Below, piece by piece: positions 8,697-16,316 of a stretch of DNA of 64,000 nucleotides. The stretch lies in assembly GCF_900110735.1 (NCBI RefSeq), contig NZ_FOET01000006.1:1-64000 (forward strand), written 5' to 3'. A model generated the notes under the pieces. It saw only the letters and a program-made list of their open reading frames with translations. It ran no database searches and was not told the DNA's origin. The translations under genes and the position numbers were made by a program. Position 1 is the first letter of the stretch. Every line of letters begins with the position of its first letter. Source of the DNA: Streptomyces radiopugnans. GTDB lineage: Bacteria; Actinomycetota; Actinomycetes; Streptomycetales; Streptomycetaceae.

Positions 8697-9575
8697 ATGC
8701 CGATCAGGGAACCGATCACATCGCCGTCCGCGCGGCCGGCCGGGAAGTCCTCCGCCCGAAGGACCGGGGCGCGATCCCCGGTGGCCGCGGTCCTCCTCGT
8801 GCTCGCCGTGCTCCTGGCCCCCGCCGTCCTCGTCGCCGCGGCGCCGGCCGCGCGGGCCGAGCCGGAGCCGAAGGCGCCGCCGGAGTTCGTGGCGCTCTCC
8901 GAGGTGGATCCGACGATCCTCCAGGAGATCCGCTACACCACCGCGCACAACTTCGTCGGCGATCCCATCGACGGGTACCGCAAGCCGATGTGCCTGCTGA
9001 CCCGCGACGCCGCCGAGGCGCTGCGCCGGGCGCAGTGGAAGCTGCTGTGGCGGGGGTACTCGCTGAAGGTCTACGACTGCTACCGCCCCCAGCGGGCGGT
9101 GGACCACTTCGTGGAGTGGGCGCAGGACCTCGGCGACCAGCGGATGAAGGAGGAGTTCTACCCCCGGGTGGACAAGACGCGGCTGTTCTCGGACGGGTAC
9201 ATCGCCGAGCGCTCCGGGCACAGCCGGGGCAGCACCGTCGATCTGACCCTGGTGCGGCTGCCCGCCTGGCCGACCCGGCCGTACGTGCCGGGTGAGCCGC
9301 TGACGCCGTGCTTCGCGCCGCGGGAGGAGCGCTTCCCGGACAACTCGGTGGACATGGGGACGGGCTACGACTGCTTCGACACCCTGTCGCACACCCTGGA
9401 CCCGCGGATCACCGGTGAGCAGCGGGCCAACCGGCTGCTGCTGAAGGAGGCGCTGGAGGAGGTGGGCTTCGTGAACTACGAGGCCGAGTGGTGGCACTAC
9501 AGCTTCCGGCGGGAGCCGTTCCCCGACACCTATTTCGACTTCCCCGTGCACCCCAGGTCGCTCACCGGCCGCTGA
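8697..9575 (+). CDS. Exported M15-family D-Ala-D-Ala dipeptidase (VanX/DdpX-like)
   Basis: This 292-residue zinc peptidase is predicted to cleave D-Ala-D-Ala or related cell-wall peptides outside the membrane. An Arg-rich N-terminus is followed by a hydrophobic stretch ending APAARAE (about residues 25-55), which looks like a signal peptide or anchor. The zinc motif SGHSRGSTVDLTL (HxxxxxxD type) and the C-terminal EAEWWHY with catalytic Glu and third His ligand are intact. The start follows GGAGGGG. It lies 81 bp after the GH31-like gene. Vancomycin resistance is not implied: no vanH or vanA is present. Confidence 0.87.
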   Translation: MPIREPITSPSARPAGKSSARRTGARSPVAAVLLVLAVLLAPAVLVAAAPAARAEPEPKAPPEFVALSEVDPTILQEIRYTTAHNFVGDPIDGYRKPMCLLTRDAAEALRRAQWKLLWRGYSLKVYDCYRPQRAVDHFVEWAQDLGDQRMKEEFYPRVDKTRLFSDGYIAERSGHSRGSTVDLTLVRLPAWPTRPYVPGEPLTPCFAPREERFPDNSVDMGTGYDCFDTLSHTLDPRITGEQRANRLLLKEALEEVGFVNYEAEWWHYSFRREPFPDTYFDFPVHPRSLTGR

Positions 9576-9629
9576 GCCCCTCCCCGCCGGTGTGCACCGC
9601 CCGGCGCCGGTGCGCCCGGGTGCGGAGCG

Positions 9630-9664
9630 GCGGTACGGCACCACCCCCGTGGGTCCCGTACCGC
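9630..9664. terminator. Hairpin after the M15 peptidase gene
   Basis: Arms GCGGTACGG (9630-9638) and CCGTACCGC (9656-9664) are perfect complements, with an inner CCAC/GTGG pairing. It lies 55 bp after the stop codon. The rest of 9576-9848 shows no gene. Confidence 0.6.
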
Positions 9665-9848
9665 CGTCATCCGGTGGTGGGGACGCGGCCCGCTCTGCGG
9701 CGGTTCTGGGGCCGCCGCGCTGTCACCCGTTCGCGACATTTCCCGGACCTTCCGTCCACGTCCGGGGCGGGGCCCGCGGCACGGAAATGCTCGTGAACTC
9801 TGCGCGAACAACGCCTCCGGGCGCCTGGGCCGGCAGCATCCTGGTGTC

Positions 9849-11033
9849 GTGCGTGCCTGGACGAGCCAACTCCGATTCGCCTATCAGCCGGTCGTGGACC
9901 TGGGGACCGGTTCCGTGACGGCCCTGGAGGTCCTGGCCCGCTCCGAGGGGGGTGACGTCGTGGCCGAGGCGTGCCGCGACCCGGAGCTGGACGCCGAGCT
10001 GGCCGCGCTGGCCCTGCGGTCCGCCGCGCGCCGGGAGGGGTTACTGCCCCTCCACGTCAACGTCTTCGCCGCCACCCTCGCCGGTCTCGGCGACCTCGCC
10101 GCGCTGCGCCGGGCCGTGCGGGACGCCGGCCGCCGGCCGTGGGAGGTGACGCTCGACATCGTCCCGCAGCCGGGGCCGGCGCCCCGTGGGGCGCTGGTGT
10201 CGGCGGTCGGCGCGCTGCGTGAGGACGGCTTCCGGATCTGCGTGGACGGGGTCGGCGCCGGGGATCCGCCGCTGCTGCTGCTCGCCGACCTCTCCCCCGA
10301 CCTGCTCAAGGTGGACGCCGAGGTCGTGGCCGGGCTGCCGCACCGGCCCGCCTACCGTGCGGCGGTCGCCGGGCTGCGGCGGTTCTGCGACGGAGTCGGC
10401 GCCCTGCTGGCCGTCGAGGGGGTGGAGACCGAGTTGCAGTACGCGTCCGCGCGTGCGGTCGGCGCGCATCTGGCGCAGGGACATCTGTTCGCTCCGCCCG
10501 CGCGCCGTCCCGCCGTCGAGGTCCGCGTGCCGGTGTGCCCGCCCGCCGCTCCGCCGGCCGGGAGCGGCTCGCAGGGGCCGCCGGTCGCCGAGTTCCTGCA
10601 CCCCGCGGCCCTGCTGCCGCTGTCGGCCTCCGCCTCCCAGGTGCGGGCGCTGCTCACCGGCTCGCCGGAGGTGACCGGGGTGCTGCTGGTGGACCCCGAC
10701 GGGGTGCCGGTGCGCGCGGTGGACCGGGACCGCTTCCTGCTGGCCATGTCGGGCCGGTACGGCCACGCCCTGTACGCCGACCGGCCCGCGGTCCGGCTGG
10801 CGGACCGGCCGCGCACGGTCCGGGTGGGCGCCACCGCCTGGGAGGTGCTCGACGTGGTGGCCGCCGGGGACAGCAGCCGTACGGCCGACGACGTGGCTGT
10901 CGTGGACGAGGCGGGGCGCTGCGTGGGGGTGGTGCGGCTGGCCGAGGTGATCAGGGCGCTGGCCGACAGCCGTATGGACGACGCCCCGGGACTGGACCGG
11001 CTCGCCCGGACGCCCCGTCCGGGCGCGGGCTGA
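9849..11033 (+). CDS. EAL-CBS protein, probably inactive as a c-di-GMP phosphodiesterase
   Basis: This 394-residue cytosolic protein has an EAL domain (about residues 8-225) followed by two CBS-like repeats (about 250-370). EAL enzymes hydrolyse c-di-GMP. Here the EAL motif reads EVL (Glu kept), and Asn in LHVNVF, Lys in LLKVD, VEGVE and the terminal AQG are kept. The metal-binding DDFGTG reads DGVGAG, losing the second Asp, and the Glu of LEIT is Asp (LDIV). It may sense c-di-GMP or partner proteins rather than hydrolyse. The GTG start has a weak ribosome site. It lies between the M15 gene and the glycerol operon, apparently in its own unit. Confidence 0.82.
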   Translation: MRAWTSQLRFAYQPVVDLGTGSVTALEVLARSEGGDVVAEACRDPELDAELAALALRSAARREGLLPLHVNVFAATLAGLGDLAALRRAVRDAGRRPWEVTLDIVPQPGPAPRGALVSAVGALREDGFRICVDGVGAGDPPLLLLADLSPDLLKVDAEVVAGLPHRPAYRAAVAGLRRFCDGVGALLAVEGVETELQYASARAVGAHLAQGHLFAPPARRPAVEVRVPVCPPAAPPAGSGSQGPPVAEFLHPAALLPLSASASQVRALLTGSPEVTGVLLVDPDGVPVRAVDRDRFLLAMSGRYGHALYADRPAVRLADRPRTVRVGATAWEVLDVVAAGDSSRTADDVAVVDEAGRCVGVVRLAEVIRALADSRMDDAPGLDRLARTPRPGAG

Positions 11034-11160
11034 GCCGTGTACGGGCGGGACACCGGGCCGTCGGACCGTCCGGCCGGGCAGGCCGATGGCCCCGGCGGCC
11101 GCCGGTGAGGCGTGCCGCGGGGCGCGGGATGGAGCGGGCCTCCTCGCCCTGCGGGTTGCC

Positions 11161-11189
11161 TTGACGGTCCTCCTCACCGGAGGAACACT
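11161..11189 (+). promoter_or_regulatory. Candidate glpF promoter with palindrome
   Basis: TTGACG at 11161-11166 lies in the 362-bp gap upstream of glpF. A -10 about 17 nt on is poor (AACACT, 11184-11189). The spacer holds TCCTC-ACCG-GAGGA, a perfect 5-bp-arm inverted repeat (11170-11183) that could be an operator. Streptomyces glycerol operons are normally controlled by the IclR-type GylR, but no gylR lies here. No gene is visible elsewhere in 11034-11395. Confidence 0.35.
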
Positions 11190-11395
11190 TCCGATTATCA
11201 GACGGTATCGCCGCACGTCGGTCTCCATGGCCGGATGCTCCCCGGGGCGGTTCCGCTGGACACGCACGCTCGTCGCGGACGCCGGGCGGGGCGCGGCCGT
11301 GCCGTGCCGTGCCGCCGGGCCCGCCGGCACGGCACAACGCACCCCGCAGGGACGCCCGGGGCCGATGCCCGGGGTGAGGGCACGGAGGAGCGGCA

Positions 11396-12130
11396 ATGAA
11401 CCTTCCCAGCAGCGACATCTTCATCGGCGAGATCATCGGAACGGCGATCCTGATCCTCTTCGGAGCGGGGGTCAACGCCGCCATCACGCTCAACCGTTCC
11501 AAGGCGCAGAACGCGGGCTGGATCGTCATCGCCTTCGGATGGGGCTTCGGGGTGCTCGCGGGCGCCTACACCGCGGCGCCGCTGTCCGGGGGGCACATCA
11601 ACCCCGCCGTGACCGTCGGCATCGCCACCCAGACGGGTGAGAACTGGGACAAGGTCCCGGTCTACATCGCGGGGCAGATCGTCGGTGCGATGCTCGGCGC
11701 CGTACTGGCCTGGCTGGTCTACTACTCCCAGTTCGCGCTGAACCGCGACAAGGACATCTCGATGCCGACCCTCGGCATCTTCTCGACGATCCCGGAGATC
11801 CGCAGCCCGGTGGCCAACCTGGTCACCGAGATCATCGCGACCGTCGCCCTGGTGCTGCCGGTCCTGGCCTTCGGCCTGACCAGGGGCCTGGGCGAGTCCG
11901 GCACCGCGCTCCTCATCGTCGCGCTGCTGGTCGTCGGGATCGGCCTGTCCCTGGGCGGCCCCACCGGTTACGCCATCAACCCGGCCCGCGACCTGGGCCC
12001 CCGCATCGTCCACACGCTGCTGCCCATCCCCAACAAGGGCACCTCCGACTGGGGGTACTCCTGGGTTCCGGTGGTGGGGCCGATCATCGGCGGCGTCCTC
12101 GGGGCACTCATCTACAACCTCGCTTTCTGA
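11396..12130 (+). CDS. glpF: Glycerol uptake facilitator (aquaglyceroporin)
   Basis: This 244-residue membrane channel of the MIP family lets glycerol diffuse in. Six transmembrane helices are apparent, with both NPA boxes: HINPAVT (69-71) and AINPARD (195-197). The Asp after NPAR (residue 199) is the mark of glycerol facilitators rather than strict water channels. GGAGGAGCGG precedes the ATG. glpK follows after 96 bp, so uptake and trapping by phosphorylation are encoded together. Confidence 0.95.
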   Translation: MNLPSSDIFIGEIIGTAILILFGAGVNAAITLNRSKAQNAGWIVIAFGWGFGVLAGAYTAAPLSGGHINPAVTVGIATQTGENWDKVPVYIAGQIVGAMLGAVLAWLVYYSQFALNRDKDISMPTLGIFSTIPEIRSPVANLVTEIIATVALVLPVLAFGLTRGLGESGTALLIVALLVVGIGLSLGGPTGYAINPARDLGPRIVHTLLPIPNKGTSDWGYSWVPVVGPIIGGVLGALIYNLAF

Positions 12131-12226
12131 CCCGGGCCGCGGGGAACGGGAGCCAAGGACGGAGAAGGACCGGGAAGAGCGGGAAGGACCGAGGACAACC
12201 AGCAGAAGGGGACCGGAGGAACCGCC

Positions 12227-13747
12227 ATGACGGACACCGCAGCCACCTACGTCGCCGCGATCGACCAGGGCACCACGTCGAGCCGCTGCATCATCTTCGA
12301 CCACGACGGCGCGATCGTCGCCGTCGACCAGCGCGAGCACCGGCAGATCTTCCCCAAACCCGGCTGGGTGGAGCACGACGCCACCGAGATCTGGTCCAAG
12401 GTCCAGGCCGTGGTCGCGGGAGCGCTCGCCAAGGCGGGACTGCGCGGCCGCGACCTGAGCGCGCTGGGCATCACCAACCAGCGCGAGACGACCGTGCTGT
12501 GGGACCGCGCCACCGGCAAACCGGTCCACAACGCCATCGTCTGGCAGGACACCCGCACCTCCGCGCTCTGCCGGGAGCTGGGCGGCGACGTGGGGCAGGA
12601 CCGCTTCCGCGACCGGACCGGGCTCCCGCTGGCCAGCTACTTCTCCGGACCGAAGGCCGCCTGGCTGCTGGAGCACGTGCCCGGGCTGCGCGAGCGCGCC
12701 GCCGCGGGCGAGATCGCCTTCGGCACCATGGACTCCTGGCTGATCTGGAACCTCACCGGAGGCACGGAGGGCGGCGTGCACGTCACGGACGTCACCAACG
12801 CCAGCCGGACGATGCTGATGAACCTGGAGACCCTCCAGTGGGATTCCTCGATCCTGGACGCCATGGGCATCCCCGAGGCGATGCTGCCCGAGATCCGCTC
12901 CTCGGCCGAGGTCTACGGCACCACCTCGGTGGGGACGAGCACCGGGGTGCCGGTCGCCTCCGCGCTCGGCGACCAGCAGGCCGCCGTCTTCGGCCAGACC
13001 TGCTACGACGTCGGCGACGCCAAGAACACCTACGGCACCGGCTCGTTCCTGCTGCTGAACACCGGCCACCGCCCGGTGACCTCCAAGAGCGGTCTGGTGA
13101 CCACGGTGGGCTACCGGCTCGGCGGCGAGCGGCCCGTCTACTGCCTGGAGGGCTCGATCGCCATCACCGGCGCCCTGGTGCAGTGGTTCCGCGACCAGCT
13201 CGGGATCATCAGGGAGGCCGCCGAGATCGAGCCCCTGGCCGCGAGCGTGGAGGACAACGGCGGCGCGTACATCGTCCCGGCCTTCTCCGGTCTGTTCGCC
13301 CCGTACTGGCGCTCGGACGCGCGCGGCGTCATCACCGGCCTGACCCGCTACGTCACCAAGGCGCACCTGGCGCGGGCCGTGCTGGAGGCGACGAGCTGGC
13401 AGACGCGCGAGGTCGTCGACGCGATGTACCAGGACTCCGGGGTGGAGATCACCAGCCTCAAGGTGGACGGCGGCATGACCGCCAACGGACTGCTGATGCA
13501 GCACCAGGCGGATGTGCTCGGGGTGCCGGTGATCCGGCCGGTGATCTCCGAGACCACCTGCCTGGGCGCGGCGTACGCGGCCGGTCTGGCCACCGGGGTC
13601 TGGTCGGACCTGGAGGAACTCAGGGCGCACTGGAAGAAGGACGCCGAGTGGACCCCGCGGATGGACGCGGAGCTGCGTGAACGGGAACACCGCAACTGGC
13701 GCAAGGCCGTCGAGCGCAGCTTCGGCTGGGAGGAGGACGGCGACTGA
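12227..13747 (+). CDS. glpK: Glycerol kinase
   Basis: Glycerol kinase makes glycerol-3-phosphate from glycerol and ATP in the cytosol. The 506-residue length is standard for the FGGY family. Motifs include the N-terminal [16 protein letters not shown] phosphate loop, [32 protein letters not shown], and the C-terminal [21 protein letters not shown]. The ATG follows GGACCGGAGGAACC, a strong ribosome site. It is the last gene of the unit; a 17-bp hairpin follows. The usual third gene, glycerol-3-phosphate dehydrogenase (glpD), is not present. Confidence 0.96.
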   Translation: MTDTAATYVAAIDQGTTSSRCIIFDHDGAIVAVDQREHRQIFPKPGWVEHDATEIWSKVQAVVAGALAKAGLRGRDLSALGITNQRETTVLWDRATGKPVHNAIVWQDTRTSALCRELGGDVGQDRFRDRTGLPLASYFSGPKAAWLLEHVPGLRERAAAGEIAFGTMDSWLIWNLTGGTEGGVHVTDVTNASRTMLMNLETLQWDSSILDAMGIPEAMLPEIRSSAEVYGTTSVGTSTGVPVASALGDQQAAVFGQTCYDVGDAKNTYGTGSFLLLNTGHRPVTSKSGLVTTVGYRLGGERPVYCLEGSIAITGALVQWFRDQLGIIREAAEIEPLAASVEDNGGAYIVPAFSGLFAPYWRSDARGVITGLTRYVTKAHLARAVLEATSWQTREVVDAMYQDSGVEITSLKVDGGMTANGLLMQHQADVLGVPVIRPVISETTCLGAAYAAGLATGVWSDLEELRAHWKKDAEWTPRMDAELREREHRNWRKAVERSFGWEEDGD

Positions 13748-13755
13748 GCGGCCCT

Positions 13756-13795
13756 CCCCGGTGGGGGCCGGCCCCGGAGCCGGCCCCCACCGGGG
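13756..13795. terminator. Bidirectional terminator after glpK
   Basis: A perfect 17-bp inverted repeat (13756-13772 and 13779-13795) with a 6-nt loop starts 8 bp after the glpK stop and lies between convergent genes. It has no T-tract. Confidence 0.85.
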
Positions 13796-13828
13796 TCCGG
13801 GCGCACGGAGCGTGCGGGGTTTGCGGGG

Positions 13829-14479
13829 TCAGGGGGCGCTCTCGCCGCGCCGGGGGGCACCGGCGGCCATGGCGTGCTCGACGACCGAGGCCAGCACCTC
13901 GCGCACGGAGCCGCGGTCGCGCACGTCGCACCGCAGGACCGGCACCGCCGCGTCCAGTCCCAGCGCGGTGCGCACCGCCTCCTCCGACGGCCGGCGGGCG
14001 CCGTCGGAGCGGTTGACGGCCACGGCGTACGGAACGGCGTGCCGCTGGAGGCGGTCGAGCGCGCCGAGGCAGTCGCGCGGGCGGTGGGTGTCGGCGAGGA
14101 GCACCGCGCCGAGCGCCCCCTGGGCCAGTTCGTCCCACAGGGGCCGGAAGCACTCCTGTCCCGGGGCGGCCAGGAGGCAGAGGGTCAGCCGCTCGCTCAG
14201 GGTGATACGGCCGAAGTCCATGGCGACGGTGGCGGCCTTCCACGCGCCGGGTCCCCCCGCTTCCGCCGCTCCCCGCACTTGCCCGTTCCCGCCGGACGGG
14301 GGAAGGACCCCCTCCAGGAACTCCTCGGTGCGCAGCGGCCCGACCTCGCTGGCGGAGCCGACCAGGGTGGTCTTGCCCGCTCCGGGGCCGCCCGCCACCA
14401 GCACCTTCAGCGCCACCGGCGCGGCGGTGGCGGCGCTTCCCCGGTGCTTCCGGCAGGCGCCGGAGTCCGCGAAGACCAT
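13829..14479 (-). CDS. cvnD: Conservon GTP-binding protein (CvnD-like)
   Basis: This 216-residue small GTPase belongs to the fourth family of streptomycete conservons, which form a membrane-associated, G-protein-like signalling complex with a CvnA sensor. Motifs: P-loop GGPGAGKTTLV, the switch-II region APGQECF, and NRSD as the NKxD guanine motif. The ATG at 14479 has GGAGGAA 7 nt upstream, so I prefer it to the in-frame ATG at 14515. In standard conservons cvnD directly follows cvnC; here an opposite-strand gene separates them. It converges on glpK. Confidence 0.85.
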   Translation of the reverse strand: MVFADSGACRKHRGSAATAAPVALKVLVAGGPGAGKTTLVGSASEVGPLRTEEFLEGVLPPSGGNGQVRGAAEAGGPGAWKAATVAMDFGRITLSERLTLCLLAAPGQECFRPLWDELAQGALGAVLLADTHRPRDCLGALDRLQRHAVPYAVAVNRSDGARRPSEEAVRTALGLDAAVPVLRCDVRDRGSVREVLASVVEHAMAAGAPRRGESAP

Positions 14480-14688
14480 CGGTTCTTCCTCCGCATCTCG
14501 CAGTGCGGCCCGCATCCCCGCGGTGCCGCCCGTCGGAGCAAGAGATCGTTCCGTACCGGCGCGGTGACGACAAGTCCCCGGAGCGGCCGGGGCGGAATCC
14601 GGCCAAGTACCGCCGGGTGCCGCCGAGTACGGGTCTGCGCCACCTCGGCGGGTCGTTTACGGCCGGTATCGTCAGGGAACTGGGCGGT

Positions 14689-15687
14689 ATGCCTGTTTCT
14701 CGGAACGTCCGTACAGCCTTCTCGACCGCCCGTTCCGCCGCCCGTTCCGCGCTTCCGGATCCCGAAGGTCCGGGGCGGGTACTGACCGCGGTGGAGAGGC
14801 TGGAGAGCACCCCGCGTCTCGATGCCGCGCTCGGACCGCTGCGGCGCGCCGTGCGCGCGCTTCCACTGGGCGGCGCACGCGACGCCCTGCACGGCCGCTG
14901 GCTGGGCCACGCGGTGCACCCGCTGATGGTGCAGGTCCCCATCGGGACCTGGATGTCCGCCGCCGTGCTCGACCTGCTGCCCGGGCAGCGCCGCGGCGCC
15001 GACACCCTGGTGGGACTGGGTCTGGCGGCCGCCGCCCCGGCCGCCCTGGCGGGCTGGGTGGACTGGGCCGAGCTGCGCAAGCCGCAGATGCGGGTCGGCC
15101 TGGTGCACGCCGCGGCGAACGTCGCGGCCGTGGGCCTGTACTCGGCCTCGCTGACCGCCCGGCTGCGCGGCCGGCGGGCCCGGGGCCGTCTGCTGGGGTT
15201 CGCGGGACTGACGGCGGTGAGCGTGGGAGGGGCCCTGGGCGGCCACCTGGCCTACCGGCAGGCCGCCGCCGTCAACCACGCCGAGCATGTGCCGGCCGTG
15301 GTCGAACCCGGCTGGCACCCCATCGGCGACGTGGCGGACCTGCCGGTAGGCGAGCCGGTGCGGCGGTACGTGGGCGAGACACCGGTGGTCGTCGTCCGCG
15401 AGACCGGCGGACAGGTGCACGCCCTGGCCGACCGGTGCAGCCACATGGCCGGACCGCTGTCCCAGGGCACGGTCGCCGACGGATGCGTACGGTGTCCCTG
15501 GCACGGCAGCGTCTTCCGCCTGGCGGACGGCTGGAACGTACGCGGTCCCGCGACATCCCCCCAGCCGGTCTTCGAGACCCGGCTGGTGGACGGCCGGGTG
15601 GAGGCGCGCCTGGTCGCGGATCCGGTCGAGGCGCACCGCTCCGTGGCCGGATCGGCCGGATCGACCGGGTCGGGCGAGCCGGCCTGA
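14689..15687 (+). CDS. DUF2231 membrane protein with C-terminal Rieske [2Fe-2S] domain
   Basis: This 332-residue protein has a DUF2231 region with about four hydrophobic helices (roughly residues 75-200), where a conserved His motif GHAVHPLMVQVPIG is visible, and a C-terminal Rieske domain (about 225-320) with cluster motifs CSHMAGPL and CPWHGS. It is probably a membrane-bound electron carrier; partner and substrate are unknown. I placed the start at the ATG at 14689, since the 62 codons upstream in frame overlap the divergent cvnD promoter. It sits on the plus strand inside the conservon genes. Confidence 0.82.
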   Translation: MPVSRNVRTAFSTARSAARSALPDPEGPGRVLTAVERLESTPRLDAALGPLRRAVRALPLGGARDALHGRWLGHAVHPLMVQVPIGTWMSAAVLDLLPGQRRGADTLVGLGLAAAAPAALAGWVDWAELRKPQMRVGLVHAAANVAAVGLYSASLTARLRGRRARGRLLGFAGLTAVSVGGALGGHLAYRQAAAVNHAEHVPAVVEPGWHPIGDVADLPVGEPVRRYVGETPVVVVRETGGQVHALADRCSHMAGPLSQGTVADGCVRCPWHGSVFRLADGWNVRGPATSPQPVFETRLVDGRVEARLVADPVEAHRSVAGSAGSTGSGEPA

Positions 15688-15721
15688 GCGGGCCGCCCGC
15701 GGCCCTCCGGGGAGGCACGAA

Positions 15722-15771
15722 GACGCCCGGAGGACGCCCGGGGGCGCCACCGGGCGTCCTCCCGAGGCGTC
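15722..15771. terminator. Bidirectional terminator between Rieske gene and cvnC
   Basis: A perfect 13-bp core (15729-15741 with 15750-15762) is extended by GACGCC/GGCGTC at the base. It occupies the 102-bp gap between two convergent genes. Confidence 0.8.
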
Positions 15772-15789
15772 CGGGCGCCCGGAAGGGGC

Positions 15790-16257
15790 TCAGAGCGAAC
15801 GCAGGCCGTTGATCACATCGCGCAGGATGCGCTCGTCCGGCAGCTCGGCCGGGGGCACGGGGCGGGTGACGCGGACCAGCTCGGCCTCGACGAGGTCTCC
15901 GACCAGGACGCGTACGACGCCCACCGGCAGGTCCAGTACGGCCGCCAGTTCGGCGACCGGCTGAGGGGCCCGGCGGCACCGGGCGACGATGTCGAGGTGC
16001 TCCGGGCCGAGGACGCCGGTGTCGCCGTTGGCACCGGCCGCGCCGGTGAGGGTCGGGAGCCGGGCCCCGGGGGCACCGCCCGGCCCGGCCTCCGGAAGTG
16101 CGCCGGGGAGTGCGTCGGGAAGCCCGTCCACCGCCTCGGCGACCACCAGCGCGACCGGGTCGATGCGGCCTCCGGTCGCGCTGCGGGTGCGGCCGCGCGT
16201 CATGGCGTACGGCCGCACCACCGGTCCGGCGGCGTCGTCGAACCAACGGTCCGTCAT
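15790..16257 (-). CDS. cvnC: Conservon DUF742 protein (CvnC-like)
   Basis: This 155-residue protein matches the DUF742 family: an N-terminal RWFDDAAGPVVRPYAMTRGRT signature, and a C-terminal winged-helix-like half with LDIVARCRRAPQPVAELA and VLVGDLVEAELV. A Pro/Ala/Gly-rich insert lies around residues 48-75. The ATG at 16257 fits the family and follows GGGGTGAG; a GTG at 16320 would overlap the cvnA stop as GTGA. It follows cvnA directly, so the roadblock subunit CvnB that normally sits between them is missing. Confidence 0.84.
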   Translation of the reverse strand: MTDRWFDDAAGPVVRPYAMTRGRTRSATGGRIDPVALVVAEAVDGLPDALPGALPEAGPGGAPGARLPTLTGAAGANGDTGVLGPEHLDIVARCRRAPQPVAELAAVLDLPVGVVRVLVGDLVEAELVRVTRPVPPAELPDERILRDVINGLRSL

Positions 16258-16316
16258 GGCGGGCTCACCCCGCACCGGTCGCGCCGTGCCGGGGCGGGCC
16301 GCCCGGACGTTCCGGC

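Noticed and set aside
8697..9575. A vancomycin resistance gene (vanX)
   Set aside because: M15 peptidases of this kind are common housekeeping or cell-wall enzymes, and no vanH, vanA or vanRS genes are adjacent.
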